The translations under genes were made by a program, and so were the position numbers. From NCBI GenBank assembly GCA_944388245.1, contig CALXIA010000015.1:1-42648 (forward strand): a DNA stretch of 42,648 nt, in the 5' to 3' direction. Within the stretch, counting starts at the first letter, position 1; each line of letters opens with the position of its first letter. This document shows, in pieces, positions 24,883 to 31,896 of this stretch. The notes beneath the pieces were generated by a model. It ran no database searches. It saw nothing but the letters and a program-made list of their open reading frames with translations, and was not told the origin of the DNA. The stretch is from an uncultured Gemmiger sp. (GTDB lineage: Bacteria; Bacillota; Clostridia; Oscillospirales; Ruminococcaceae).

Positions 24883-25086
24883 ATGCGCGCACAATTTCGT
24901 CGCTGGCTGCGTCCGCTGTTGTTTGTGCTGGGCGGTATGCTGGTGGGATACCTATACTACCGGTTTATCGGCTGCGCTTCGGGCAGCTGCGCCATCACGT
25001 CCAATCCGGTCAATTCCACGCTCTATATGGGGCTGATGGGCGGGGTTCTTTCCCTGGCCTTTTCTCCCAAGCGGGATGAGGGCTGA
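24883..25086 (+). CDS. DUF6132-like small membrane protein (67 aa)
   Basis: The 67-residue protein has a basic start and two hydrophobic helices, PLLFVLGGMLVGYLYYRF and TLYMGLMGGVLSLAF. They flank the conserved loop GCASGSCAITSNPVNS, which matches the DUF6132 pattern. Two cysteines, CASGSC, face one side and could carry a redox role. It begins 28 bases after trxB with AGGAGG, in the same transcript. Function is unknown; passing reducing power across the membrane from the thioredoxin system is a guess from context. Confidence 0.85.
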   Translation: MRAQFRRWLRPLLFVLGGMLVGYLYYRFIGCASGSCAITSNPVNSTLYMGLMGGVLSLAFSPKRDEG

Positions 25087-25140
25087 CCGGTCCCCATCCG
25101 TTGCATACAGTTCGCTTTTCCAATTTTTCTTCCTCTTGTC

Positions 25141-25179
25141 GGCCGCGGCGCTCTGTTCGGGAGCGCCGCGGCCCTTTTT
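25141..25179 (+). terminator. Terminator of the thioredoxin operon
   Basis: GGCCGCGGCGCTC (25141-25153) pairs perfectly with GAGCGCCGCGGCC (25161-25173), followed by CTTTTTG. Confidence 0.88.
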
Positions 25180-25199
25180 GCGTTCCGGGCCGGAACCGC

Positions 25200-25228
25200 T
25201 TGTCATTTTTGTCTCCATGCTCTAAAAT
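25200..25228 (+). promoter_or_regulatory. Promoter of the AAA/VWA/DUF4132 operon
   Basis: TTGTCA (25200-25205), a 17-base spacer and TAAAAT (25223-25228) lie directly after the preceding terminator and about 58 bases before the first start codon. No other promoter or terminator was found until 38052, so the seven genes probably form one 12.8-kb transcript. Confidence 0.65.
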
Positions 25229-25285
25229 AAAACCAGACTGTTTGGAAGATTTCGTGAGGAATTCTGTATCTACGAGGTGAACACC

Positions 25286-26401
25286 ATGGAACATCCCATC
25301 CTGCGCCCCCGGGCCGAGCAGCGCTATCGGGAGGAACTGGAAGCCCTGCGCGCCTGGGACGAGGGCAACAAGAAACCCGAAAACTGGCAGCTTTCCCCCA
25401 AGGCGGTGCGGCTGTTTATTCTGGGCTCGCCCGCACCGGTGCGCTGCGGCGATCGGTCGGTGACCATCCGCAAAAAATACCTGGGCAACGACGCGCTGGT
25501 GGAGCGCTGCATCATCACGCTGGCGGGCAACCGGGGCCTGATGCTGGTGGGGGAGCCGGGCACCGCCAAAACCATGCTCTCGGAACTTTTGTCCGCGGCC
25601 ATCAGCGGCTGCAGCACCAACACGGTGCAGGGCACCGCCGGCACCACCGAGGACATGATCAAATACAGCTGGAACTACGCGCTGCTGCTGGCCGAGGGCC
25701 CCAGCCGGAACGCGCTGGTGCCCTCGCCCCTCTATGTGGGAATGGAAAAGGGGATCCTGACCCGGTTTGAAGAGATCACCCGCACCCCCGCCGAGGTGCA
25801 GGACTGCCTGATCAGCGTACTCAGCGACAAGGTCATGAACATTCCGGAACTGGGGGACGAGGGGCTGCTGTTCGCCCGGCAGGGGTTCAATGTGATCGGC
25901 ACCGCCAACACCCGGGATAAAGGGGTCAACGAGATGTCCAGCGCCCTCAAGCGCCGGTTCAACTTTGAAACGGTGCGCCCGGTGGGGGATGTGGCGCTGG
26001 AAAAACAGATCATCCTCAACGAGGTGGGGGCGCTGGCCGAGGCCGCCGGCATCCCCCGTCCGCTGGACGAAGAGGCGGCGGAACTGCTGGCCGTCACCTA
26101 CCACGAACTGCGGGAAGGGGTCTCGGCCCAGGGGCAGCGGATCGAAAAGCCCTCCGCGGTCATGAGCACCGCCGAGGCGGTCTCGGTCTGCTTCCAGACC
26201 CTGATGACCGCCTGGTACTATGGGGACGGCCGGATGGACGAAGGCTGCCTGGTGGAGAATCTAGTGGGCGCGGTGGCCAAGGAGTCCCGGGAGGATCTGG
26301 GCAAGATCGAAGACTATTTTTCCACCGTGGTACGGGACCGGGCACAGCGGGAGGGCGGCGCATGGACACGCTATTACGAGGCGCGCAGGAAGCTGCGGTG
26401 A
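25286..26401 (+). CDS. MoxR-type AAA+ ATPase (YehL-like)
   Basis: A 371-residue AAA+ ATPase with Walker A G89-E-P-G-T-A-K95-T. The Walker B segment is TRFEEITRTPAEVQD, where the usual LLDEINRA Asp is replaced by Glu. Sensor 1 lies in VIGTANTRDKG, and the arginine-finger region is SALKRRFNF. The C-terminal lid is helical. MoxR ATPases act with VWA proteins as chaperone- or chelatase-like machines. GAGGTG before ATG 25286 decides the start. The next gene overlaps by 40 bases. The neighbours correspond to E. coli yehM, yehP, yehQ and yehI, so this is the YehL equivalent. Confidence 0.9.
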   Translation: MEHPILRPRAEQRYREELEALRAWDEGNKKPENWQLSPKAVRLFILGSPAPVRCGDRSVTIRKKYLGNDALVERCIITLAGNRGLMLVGEPGTAKTMLSELLSAAISGCSTNTVQGTAGTTEDMIKYSWNYALLLAEGPSRNALVPSPLYVGMEKGILTRFEEITRTPAEVQDCLISVLSDKVMNIPELGDEGLLFARQGFNVIGTANTRDKGVNEMSSALKRRFNFETVRPVGDVALEKQIILNEVGALAEAAGIPRPLDEEAAELLAVTYHELREGVSAQGQRIEKPSAVMSTAEAVSVCFQTLMTAWYYGDGRMDEGCLVENLVGAVAKESREDLGKIEDYFSTVVRDRAQREGGAWTRYYEARRKLR

Positions 26402-28770
26402 TCCCCTTTTCCTGGCAGGCGCCGGTACTCTATTATCCGGTGCGCCACCACAGCCCGGCCTGTTCCTGGCATCTGGAACAGGCCATCGAGCGCTACGCGC
26501 CGGACTGTATCCTGGTGGAAGGGCCGGAAAACGCCAACGAACTGCTGCCGGTCCTCACCAGCCCGGACACCCAGGCCCCGCTGGCGCTGTACTATACCTG
26601 GCGGGATTCGGAACATTCCCTGTCCGAATCGGGGGACGAGCCGGCCGTTTTCCGCTGCTACTATCCGTTTCTGGACCAGTCGCCGGAACTGGTGGCGCTG
26701 CGGGCCGCGGCGCGGCGGGGGATACCCGGCCGGTTTATTGACCTTCCCTACGCCCAGATCCTGCTGGCCACCCGGGAGGTCCAGGGCCTGCGCGCCCAGG
26801 AGGAAAAGCCCAACTACGCCGCCGACGCCTATCTGGCCGCCAGCCCGTTTCAAAAGACCCTGTGTGAAAAGACGGGCCTGCGGGATTTTGAGGAGTTCTG
26901 GGAAAAGTATTTTGAAACGGCCGGCCCCTCCCTGTCCACCGAGGCGTTTATCCGCCAGATGAACCTGTACTGCCGCCTGGCCCGGCACAGCACCCCGGCC
27001 GGGCAGCTGCGGGAGGATGGCTGCCTGGCCCGGGAGACCCACATGGCCCGCCGCGTCCGGGAGGCCATGGAAAGCTGCCGCCGGGTGCTGGTGGTGACCG
27101 GCGGCTTTCATGTGGAGGGGCTGCTGCATCCCCAGGATATGCCCGATCTGCCTTCGCCCGGCCGGGATTCCCAATCGGTGTATCCCATGCGGTATACCCT
27201 GCCTGCCGCCGACGCGCTGTCCGGCTACGCCAGCGGGATGCCCGCCCCCGGTTACTACGCCGAGGTGTGGGCCGCGCTGCATAAGGAGCCGCCGGAACAG
27301 GTGTGGGAACAGGTGGCGCTGGCGTATCTGGTGCGCACCGGCCGCCAGCTGCGCCGGGCGGGGGATACCCTCTCCACCTACGACGAGGCCTGCGCGCTGC
27401 AGCAGGCCCGGATGCTGGCCCGGCTGCGGGACAAGCCCGGCCCCGGATTGTACGAACTGCGGGATGCGGTGCTCAGCAGCTTTGTTAAAGGGGAGGCCAG
27501 CCTGTCGGGCGCCGAGCCGCTGCGGGTGCTGCGGCAACTCACCACCGGCAAAGCGGTGGGCCGTCTGTGCGCGGGCGCGCCGGTGCCCCCGCTGGTGCAG
27601 GACTTTGACCGGCAGTGCCGGACCTTCCGGCTCAAGCGCCAGGATACCGCCCGGCAGGAGATCACCCTGTCGGTGTTCTCCTCGCCCCGGCATCGGGCGA
27701 TCAGCCGGTTTTTCTACCAGACCGCTTTCCTTGACTGCGGCTTTGCCCGGCGGGTCAAGGGCCCGGATCTGCGCCGCCGGCGGGACCGCAACCTGATCCG
27801 GGAGATCTGGAACTATCGCTGGGGCGTGGGGGTGGAAACGGCCCTCATCGAGCACTCGGTGTCCGGCGCCACGCTGCGGGAAGCCTGTTTTACCGAACTG
27901 CGGCAGCGCATGGCTGAGACGGGCCGTGCCGCCGATGGGGCCGATCTGCTGGTGCAGGGATTTTTGATGGGGGCGTCCGACGCCGCCGACGTTTTGGCCG
28001 GCCGGATGGAGGAACTGCTTCTGGCCGACGGGGATTTCGTCTCGCTGTGCGACGCCTGTGCCTCCCTCAACGCGCTGGAGGAGTGGCAGACCCAGTACGG
28101 CGAGCAGGGGTCCTTTGACTATCCGGCGCTGCTGTGCCGGTGCTTTGCCCGCGTTCTGCAGATGCTTCCCGCCATGAACACGGTGGACGACCACGCCGCG
28201 CCCGGGGTGCAGCGGGCCTGCCGGCTGCTGTATCAGGTCACCGGCCGGGAATCCTTTGCCGCCCAGCGCCCGCCGCTGCTGGAGGCTTTCGCGCGCCTGA
28301 TCCGGCAGGATCCCATCCACCCCGCGCTGCACGGGGCGGTGCTGGGGCTGTTGTATGGGGCGGACATTGGCTGGAAACCGGCGATCGACACGGCCGTCCG
28401 GGGGTATCTGCAAGGCACCCGGGGCATGATGCTGCGCTCCGCGTCTTTTTTGCAGGGCCTGTTTTCCACCGCCCGGGATCTGCTTCTTGCCGACGAGGAG
28501 TTCCAGCGACGGATCGACGGGCTGCTCTGCGGGCTGTCGGACGAGGACTTTATCGCTCTGCTGCCGGAACTGCGGCTGGCGTTCAGCTATTTTGTTCCGA
28601 TGGAGACCGACCGCATCGCCCGGCGGGCGGCTGCCATGCACGGCGCCGCCCCGTCGGCTTTGCGCCGGGAGGCGGTGGACCCGGCCGCGTATACCCGGGC
28701 CGAAGCGGTGGACGCCTGGGCGGCGGCCCGGCTGGATGACATAGGCGGGGAAGGAGGGAGCGAAGCATGA
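26362..28770 (+). CDS. DUF5682 family protein (YehM-like)
   Basis: This 802-residue protein overlaps the ATPase gene by 40 bases; GGGAGGGCG before ATG 26362 supports this start. The N-terminal ~270 residues carry VRHHSP (H29, H30), DCILVEGPEN with E53, RFIDLP and, later, VVTGGFHVEG with H250. This spacing of GxxH-like, E and GxxH-G motifs resembles the EreA/ChaN/TraB (TIKI-type) fold, so this part may be a hydrolase; that is inference. The rest is helical without known motifs. It stays with MoxR, VWA and SWIM genes in the E. coli yeh group and is likely the client or effector of the machine. Confidence 0.85.
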   Translation: MDTLLRGAQEAAVIPFSWQAPVLYYPVRHHSPACSWHLEQAIERYAPDCILVEGPENANELLPVLTSPDTQAPLALYYTWRDSEHSLSESGDEPAVFRCYYPFLDQSPELVALRAAARRGIPGRFIDLPYAQILLATREVQGLRAQEEKPNYAADAYLAASPFQKTLCEKTGLRDFEEFWEKYFETAGPSLSTEAFIRQMNLYCRLARHSTPAGQLREDGCLARETHMARRVREAMESCRRVLVVTGGFHVEGLLHPQDMPDLPSPGRDSQSVYPMRYTLPAADALSGYASGMPAPGYYAEVWAALHKEPPEQVWEQVALAYLVRTGRQLRRAGDTLSTYDEACALQQARMLARLRDKPGPGLYELRDAVLSSFVKGEASLSGAEPLRVLRQLTTGKAVGRLCAGAPVPPLVQDFDRQCRTFRLKRQDTARQEITLSVFSSPRHRAISRFFYQTAFLDCGFARRVKGPDLRRRRDRNLIREIWNYRWGVGVETALIEHSVSGATLREACFTELRQRMAETGRAADGADLLVQGFLMGASDAADVLAGRMEELLLADGDFVSLCDACASLNALEEWQTQYGEQGSFDYPALLCRCFARVLQMLPAMNTVDDHAAPGVQRACRLLYQVTGRESFAAQRPPLLEAFARLIRQDPIHPALHGAVLGLLYGADIGWKPAIDTAVRGYLQGTRGMMLRSASFLQGLFSTARDLLLADEEFQRRIDGLLCGLSDEDFIALLPELRLAFSYFVPMETDRIARRAAAMHGAAPSALRREAVDPAAYTRAEAVDAWAAARLDDIGGEGGSEA

Positions 28771-29885
28771 TCACCGATGGCGCCGCGCTCAATCGCTGGC
28801 GGCTGATCCTGGGCAAAAACGCGGACCGGCAGCTGCCGCTGGGCGAAGGGCGGGTGCTGCGCATGGACGACGCGCTGGACTTCCTCTACGGCCGGGAGGA
28901 AGGGCAGGATGTCAAGCGGGAGGCCCAGGGCGGCGGCGGAGAAAGCCAGCTCACCGTGGCCCGCTGGCTCAGCGAGGTGCGCAGCCTCTTCCCGCAGGAA
29001 ACGGCGGAGGTCCTCCAGCGCCACGCGCTGGACCGGTACCAGCTGACCGAACTGCTCACCGACCGGGAGGTCCTGGAAAAGATGGAGCCCAACCAGGCCC
29101 TGCTGGAAACGGTACTCAGCCTGAAACACAGCATGAAGGGCCCGGTGCTGGACGCCGCCCGCCGGATCGTGCAGCGGGTGGTGGCCCAACTGATGGAGCG
29201 GATGCGCAGCGAGGTGCAGCGCTCGTCGCTGGGCAAGCTGGACCGCAGCCGCAGCAGCCGGGTGCGCTCGATCCACAACCTGGATATCCGGCGCACCATC
29301 CGCAAGAATATGGCCCACTATGACCGGGACAATCAGCGGCTGGTGCTGGAGCAGGTGTACTTCAACGGCCGGGTGCGGCGCTACAATCCCTGGCGGGTGA
29401 TCCTGGCGGTGGACGAGAGCGGTTCTATGCTGCCCAGCGTCATCCACAGCGCGGTGATGGCGGGGATCTTTGCCGGGATGCCTATGCTGGATACCCGGCT
29501 GGTGATCTTTGACACCGCCGTGGTGGATTTAAGCGACCGGGTGGAGGACCCGGTGGAGACCCTCATGAGTGTGCAGCTGGGCGGCGGCACCGACATCGCC
29601 GGGGCGCTGCGCTACTGCGAATCCCTCATCACCGCGCCCTACCGCACGATGGTGGTGCTGGTCAGCGACCTGTGCGAGGGGAATACCCGGCAGAACCTGT
29701 ACGGAGTCTGCCACGATATCCTGGAAAGCGGGGCAAAGCTCATTGCCCTGACCGCCCTGGACGCGAACGCCGCCCCCGCCTATGACCGGGCCACCGCCGA
29801 AAAGCTGGCCGCGCTGGGGGCCTGGGTGGGCGCTATGACCCCGGCCCGGCTGGCGGATTTCATGGCGGATGTGATGCGGGAATGA
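28767..29885 (+). CDS. VWA-domain protein (YehP-like)
   Basis: The 372-residue protein starts by ATGA overlap with the DUF5682 gene. Its C-terminal half is a von Willebrand A domain with a complete MIDAS: D216-E-S218-G-S220, T275 in GGGTDIAGAL, and D of VLVSDLCEG. The first 200 residues are helical and charged, including a basic stretch RSSLGKLDRSRSSRVR. VWA partners of MoxR ATPases bind the ATPase ring and the substrate in a metal-dependent way, as in magnesium and cobalt chelatases. It is the expected adaptor between the AAA protein and the other components. Confidence 0.92.
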   Translation: MITDGAALNRWRLILGKNADRQLPLGEGRVLRMDDALDFLYGREEGQDVKREAQGGGGESQLTVARWLSEVRSLFPQETAEVLQRHALDRYQLTELLTDREVLEKMEPNQALLETVLSLKHSMKGPVLDAARRIVQRVVAQLMERMRSEVQRSSLGKLDRSRSSRVRSIHNLDIRRTIRKNMAHYDRDNQRLVLEQVYFNGRVRRYNPWRVILAVDESGSMLPSVIHSAVMAGIFAGMPMLDTRLVIFDTAVVDLSDRVEDPVETLMSVQLGGGTDIAGALRYCESLITAPYRTMVVLVSDLCEGNTRQNLYGVCHDILESGAKLIALTALDANAAPAYDRATAEKLAALGAWVGAMTPARLADFMADVMRE

Positions 29886-29901
29886 AAGGGGGCGTTGCCT
29901 T

Positions 29902-31545
29902 GTGACCCTGCCGGATACGCTGGCCGCCGCGCTGGCGGCGGCCGACGAGGAATATCTGATCGGCCTTTGCAACAAGGGCACGGTCAACCGGGCCAAAAAG
30001 GATCTGGCCGGATCGGACGCGCCCGAGGCCCGCACCGAGGGGGAGGAGGTCGAGATCCGGCTGGGGGACGCGGTCTGCCGCATCCGCGCCCCGCTGGGGG
30101 AGAGTACCTGTTCCTGCCCCAGCAGCGGAATCTGCCGCCATCGGATCGCGGCGATCCTCTGGCTGAAAGGGCAGGCGGGGCCTCGGTCCGGCGAGACCGC
30201 TTCGCCTGCCCCGCCGGCCTTTGCGCAGCTGCGGGCCTTCTCCACCGAAAAGCTGGTCCGCCAGCTGGGCGCGAAACGGGTGAACGATCTGCTGGCCCGC
30301 CAGGCGGGCGGCGACGGCCCGACCATCCGCCAGGGCGGGTCCACCATCGCGGTGGAATTTCCCTGGCAGGATGTGACCGTGCGGCTTCTGGAACCGCTGG
30401 AACACAGCAGTTGCAGCTGTCACAGCCAGAGCCTCTGCATCCATAAAGCCGAAGCGCTGCTTGCCTGGCAGCTGCAAAACGGGGTGACCGACCCGGCGGC
30501 GGTGCGCGCGCTCTGCCCGCCGTCGGACGGCCGGGACCCGGCCGCGGTGCGCCGCGTCTGCGAAGAGGTGCGCCGCACCCTGGCCGGTCAGCTGGCCACC
30601 GGGCTGAGCCGCCTGCCTGCCGAGAGTTGCGAAACGGTGGAACGGCTGGCCGCCCTGGCCCACACGGCCGGTCTGCCCGCGCTGGAGCGGGCCCTGCGCG
30701 CTCTGCACGAGGAGTATACCGCCTGCTTTGCCCGCTCGGCGGCGTTCCGGGACGAGATCTGCCTGGCCCGGTTTGCCCACGCGTTCCGGCTGGCGGGCGC
30801 GCTGGTAAATGCCGACGAGGAGACCCAGTGCGTGCTGGCGGGGCATTTCCGGGATGAGTACCGGCCGGTGGGGCGGCTGGAACTTTATCTGCTGGGGCTG
30901 CGGGATGTGGCCGGGCGCAGCGGGTACGGCGGCACGATTTACTATTTTTGGGAGCGCGCCGCCCACCGCTTTTATACCTATGCGGACCTGCGGCCCGCCT
31001 TTTACGAAGAGCCCGCCCGTCGGCGGCGGGATACGGTCCTGTGGAAACTGCCCTGTACCCTCCGGCAGGCCTGGAACTGCGCGCTGGATCTGGAGGGTGC
31101 CCGCGCCAACGAGGACGGGGGCCTTTCCGCCACCGAGCGGTGTACCGCCACCCTGCTGGGCCGCCAGCCACCCGGCAGCGTGGTGCCCCAAGGCGAACTC
31201 ATCACCGACTTTTCCCGCCTGCTGGCCGAGCGCAGCGCCCCGCTGGCGCCGGAGATCCAGCGGCTGGCCCTGGTGCGGCCCGCCTGCTGTGAACCGCAGG
31301 CGTATGATCGGGTGCGCCAGACCTTTTCCCTCCGCCTTCTGGACAAGGCGGGCCGGGATCTGTGGCTGGAGGTGCGGTATCAGAGCGCGGAACAGGCGGT
31401 GGTGCAGACGCTGGAGCGGTTTGCCGCCCGGCTGCAGCGCCGCCCGGACGCCGCGCCGGTGTTCTTTGGGACCGTGTACCGGGAGGGGGACCGGCTCAAA
31501 TTGTATCCGATCGAGTTGTTTGCCGACTGGGGGGACGCGACGTGA
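29902..31545 (+). CDS. Twin SWIM zinc-finger protein (YehQ-like)
   Basis: The 547-residue protein has two SWIM motifs of form CxCx5CxH: C70-C72-C78-H80 (CSCPSSGICRH) and C171-C173-C179-H181 (CSCHSQSLCIH). SWIM domains bind DNA or protein and zinc. The remainder is largely alpha-helical, with no enzymatic motif that I recognise. It begins at GTG 29902 behind a GGGGGCG stretch, 16 bases after the VWA gene, and its last four bases overlap the next start (GTGA). Having two SWIM copies is unusual, since one is typical in most SWIM proteins. Confidence 0.85.
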   Translation: MTLPDTLAAALAAADEEYLIGLCNKGTVNRAKKDLAGSDAPEARTEGEEVEIRLGDAVCRIRAPLGESTCSCPSSGICRHRIAAILWLKGQAGPRSGETASPAPPAFAQLRAFSTEKLVRQLGAKRVNDLLARQAGGDGPTIRQGGSTIAVEFPWQDVTVRLLEPLEHSSCSCHSQSLCIHKAEALLAWQLQNGVTDPAAVRALCPPSDGRDPAAVRRVCEEVRRTLAGQLATGLSRLPAESCETVERLAALAHTAGLPALERALRALHEEYTACFARSAAFRDEICLARFAHAFRLAGALVNADEETQCVLAGHFRDEYRPVGRLELYLLGLRDVAGRSGYGGTIYYFWERAAHRFYTYADLRPAFYEEPARRRRDTVLWKLPCTLRQAWNCALDLEGARANEDGGLSATERCTATLLGRQPPGSVVPQGELITDFSRLLAERSAPLAPEIQRLALVRPACCEPQAYDRVRQTFSLRLLDKAGRDLWLEVRYQSAEQAVVQTLERFAARLQRRPDAAPVFFGTVYREGDRLKLYPIELFADWGDAT

Positions 31546-31871
31546 CCGAACTGCTGAGAGAGATGGAGCCGATTCTGGGCGATCTGCTGCGCTCCGGGCT
31601 GGATACCGGCGGCCCCGCGAGCGCGGAAAAGCTGCGGGCGCTGGCCGGCCGCTGTGAGGCCGCGGGCCTGCACACCGGCGCGGCGCTGCTCACCGAACTG
31701 GCCGATGGGCTCACGGCCCGGCCGCACGCATTGCAGAAGAACGATCTGCCGCTGGTGGATACCCTCTGCCGTCTGGCGCGCTATGAAGCATTGTGCCGGC
31801 AGAAGTTGCAGGAGGAGGCTATTGTTGCCCGCTGGCAGTGCCTGGCGGAAGAACAGCAGCCGGACACTTGA
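31542..31871 (+). CDS. Small helical protein of the operon (109 aa, unknown)
   Basis: The start is GTG at 31542, overlapping the SWIM gene stop as GTGA, which favours a real, coupled gene over a chance frame. The frame ends at 31871 and is followed by the ribosome site of the first DUF4132 gene. The protein is almost entirely helical: TELLREMEPILGDLLRSG, AEKLRALAGRCEAAG and LQEEAIVARWQCLAEEQ. It has no membrane segment and no recognised domain. Its Leu/Ala heptads suggest a four-helix bundle that could bind the SWIM or DUF4132 partner. I do not know an E. coli yeh counterpart. Confidence 0.7.
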   Translation: MTELLREMEPILGDLLRSGLDTGGPASAEKLRALAGRCEAAGLHTGAALLTELADGLTARPHALQKNDLPLVDTLCRLARYEALCRQKLQEEAIVARWQCLAEEQQPDT

Positions 31872-31896
31872 AAAATCAGAAAGGAGCGGTGCCGAT

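Noticed and set aside
26374-28641. 755-residue open frame on the minus strand
   Set aside because: It lies fully opposite the DUF5682 gene, is low in complexity and has no motif.
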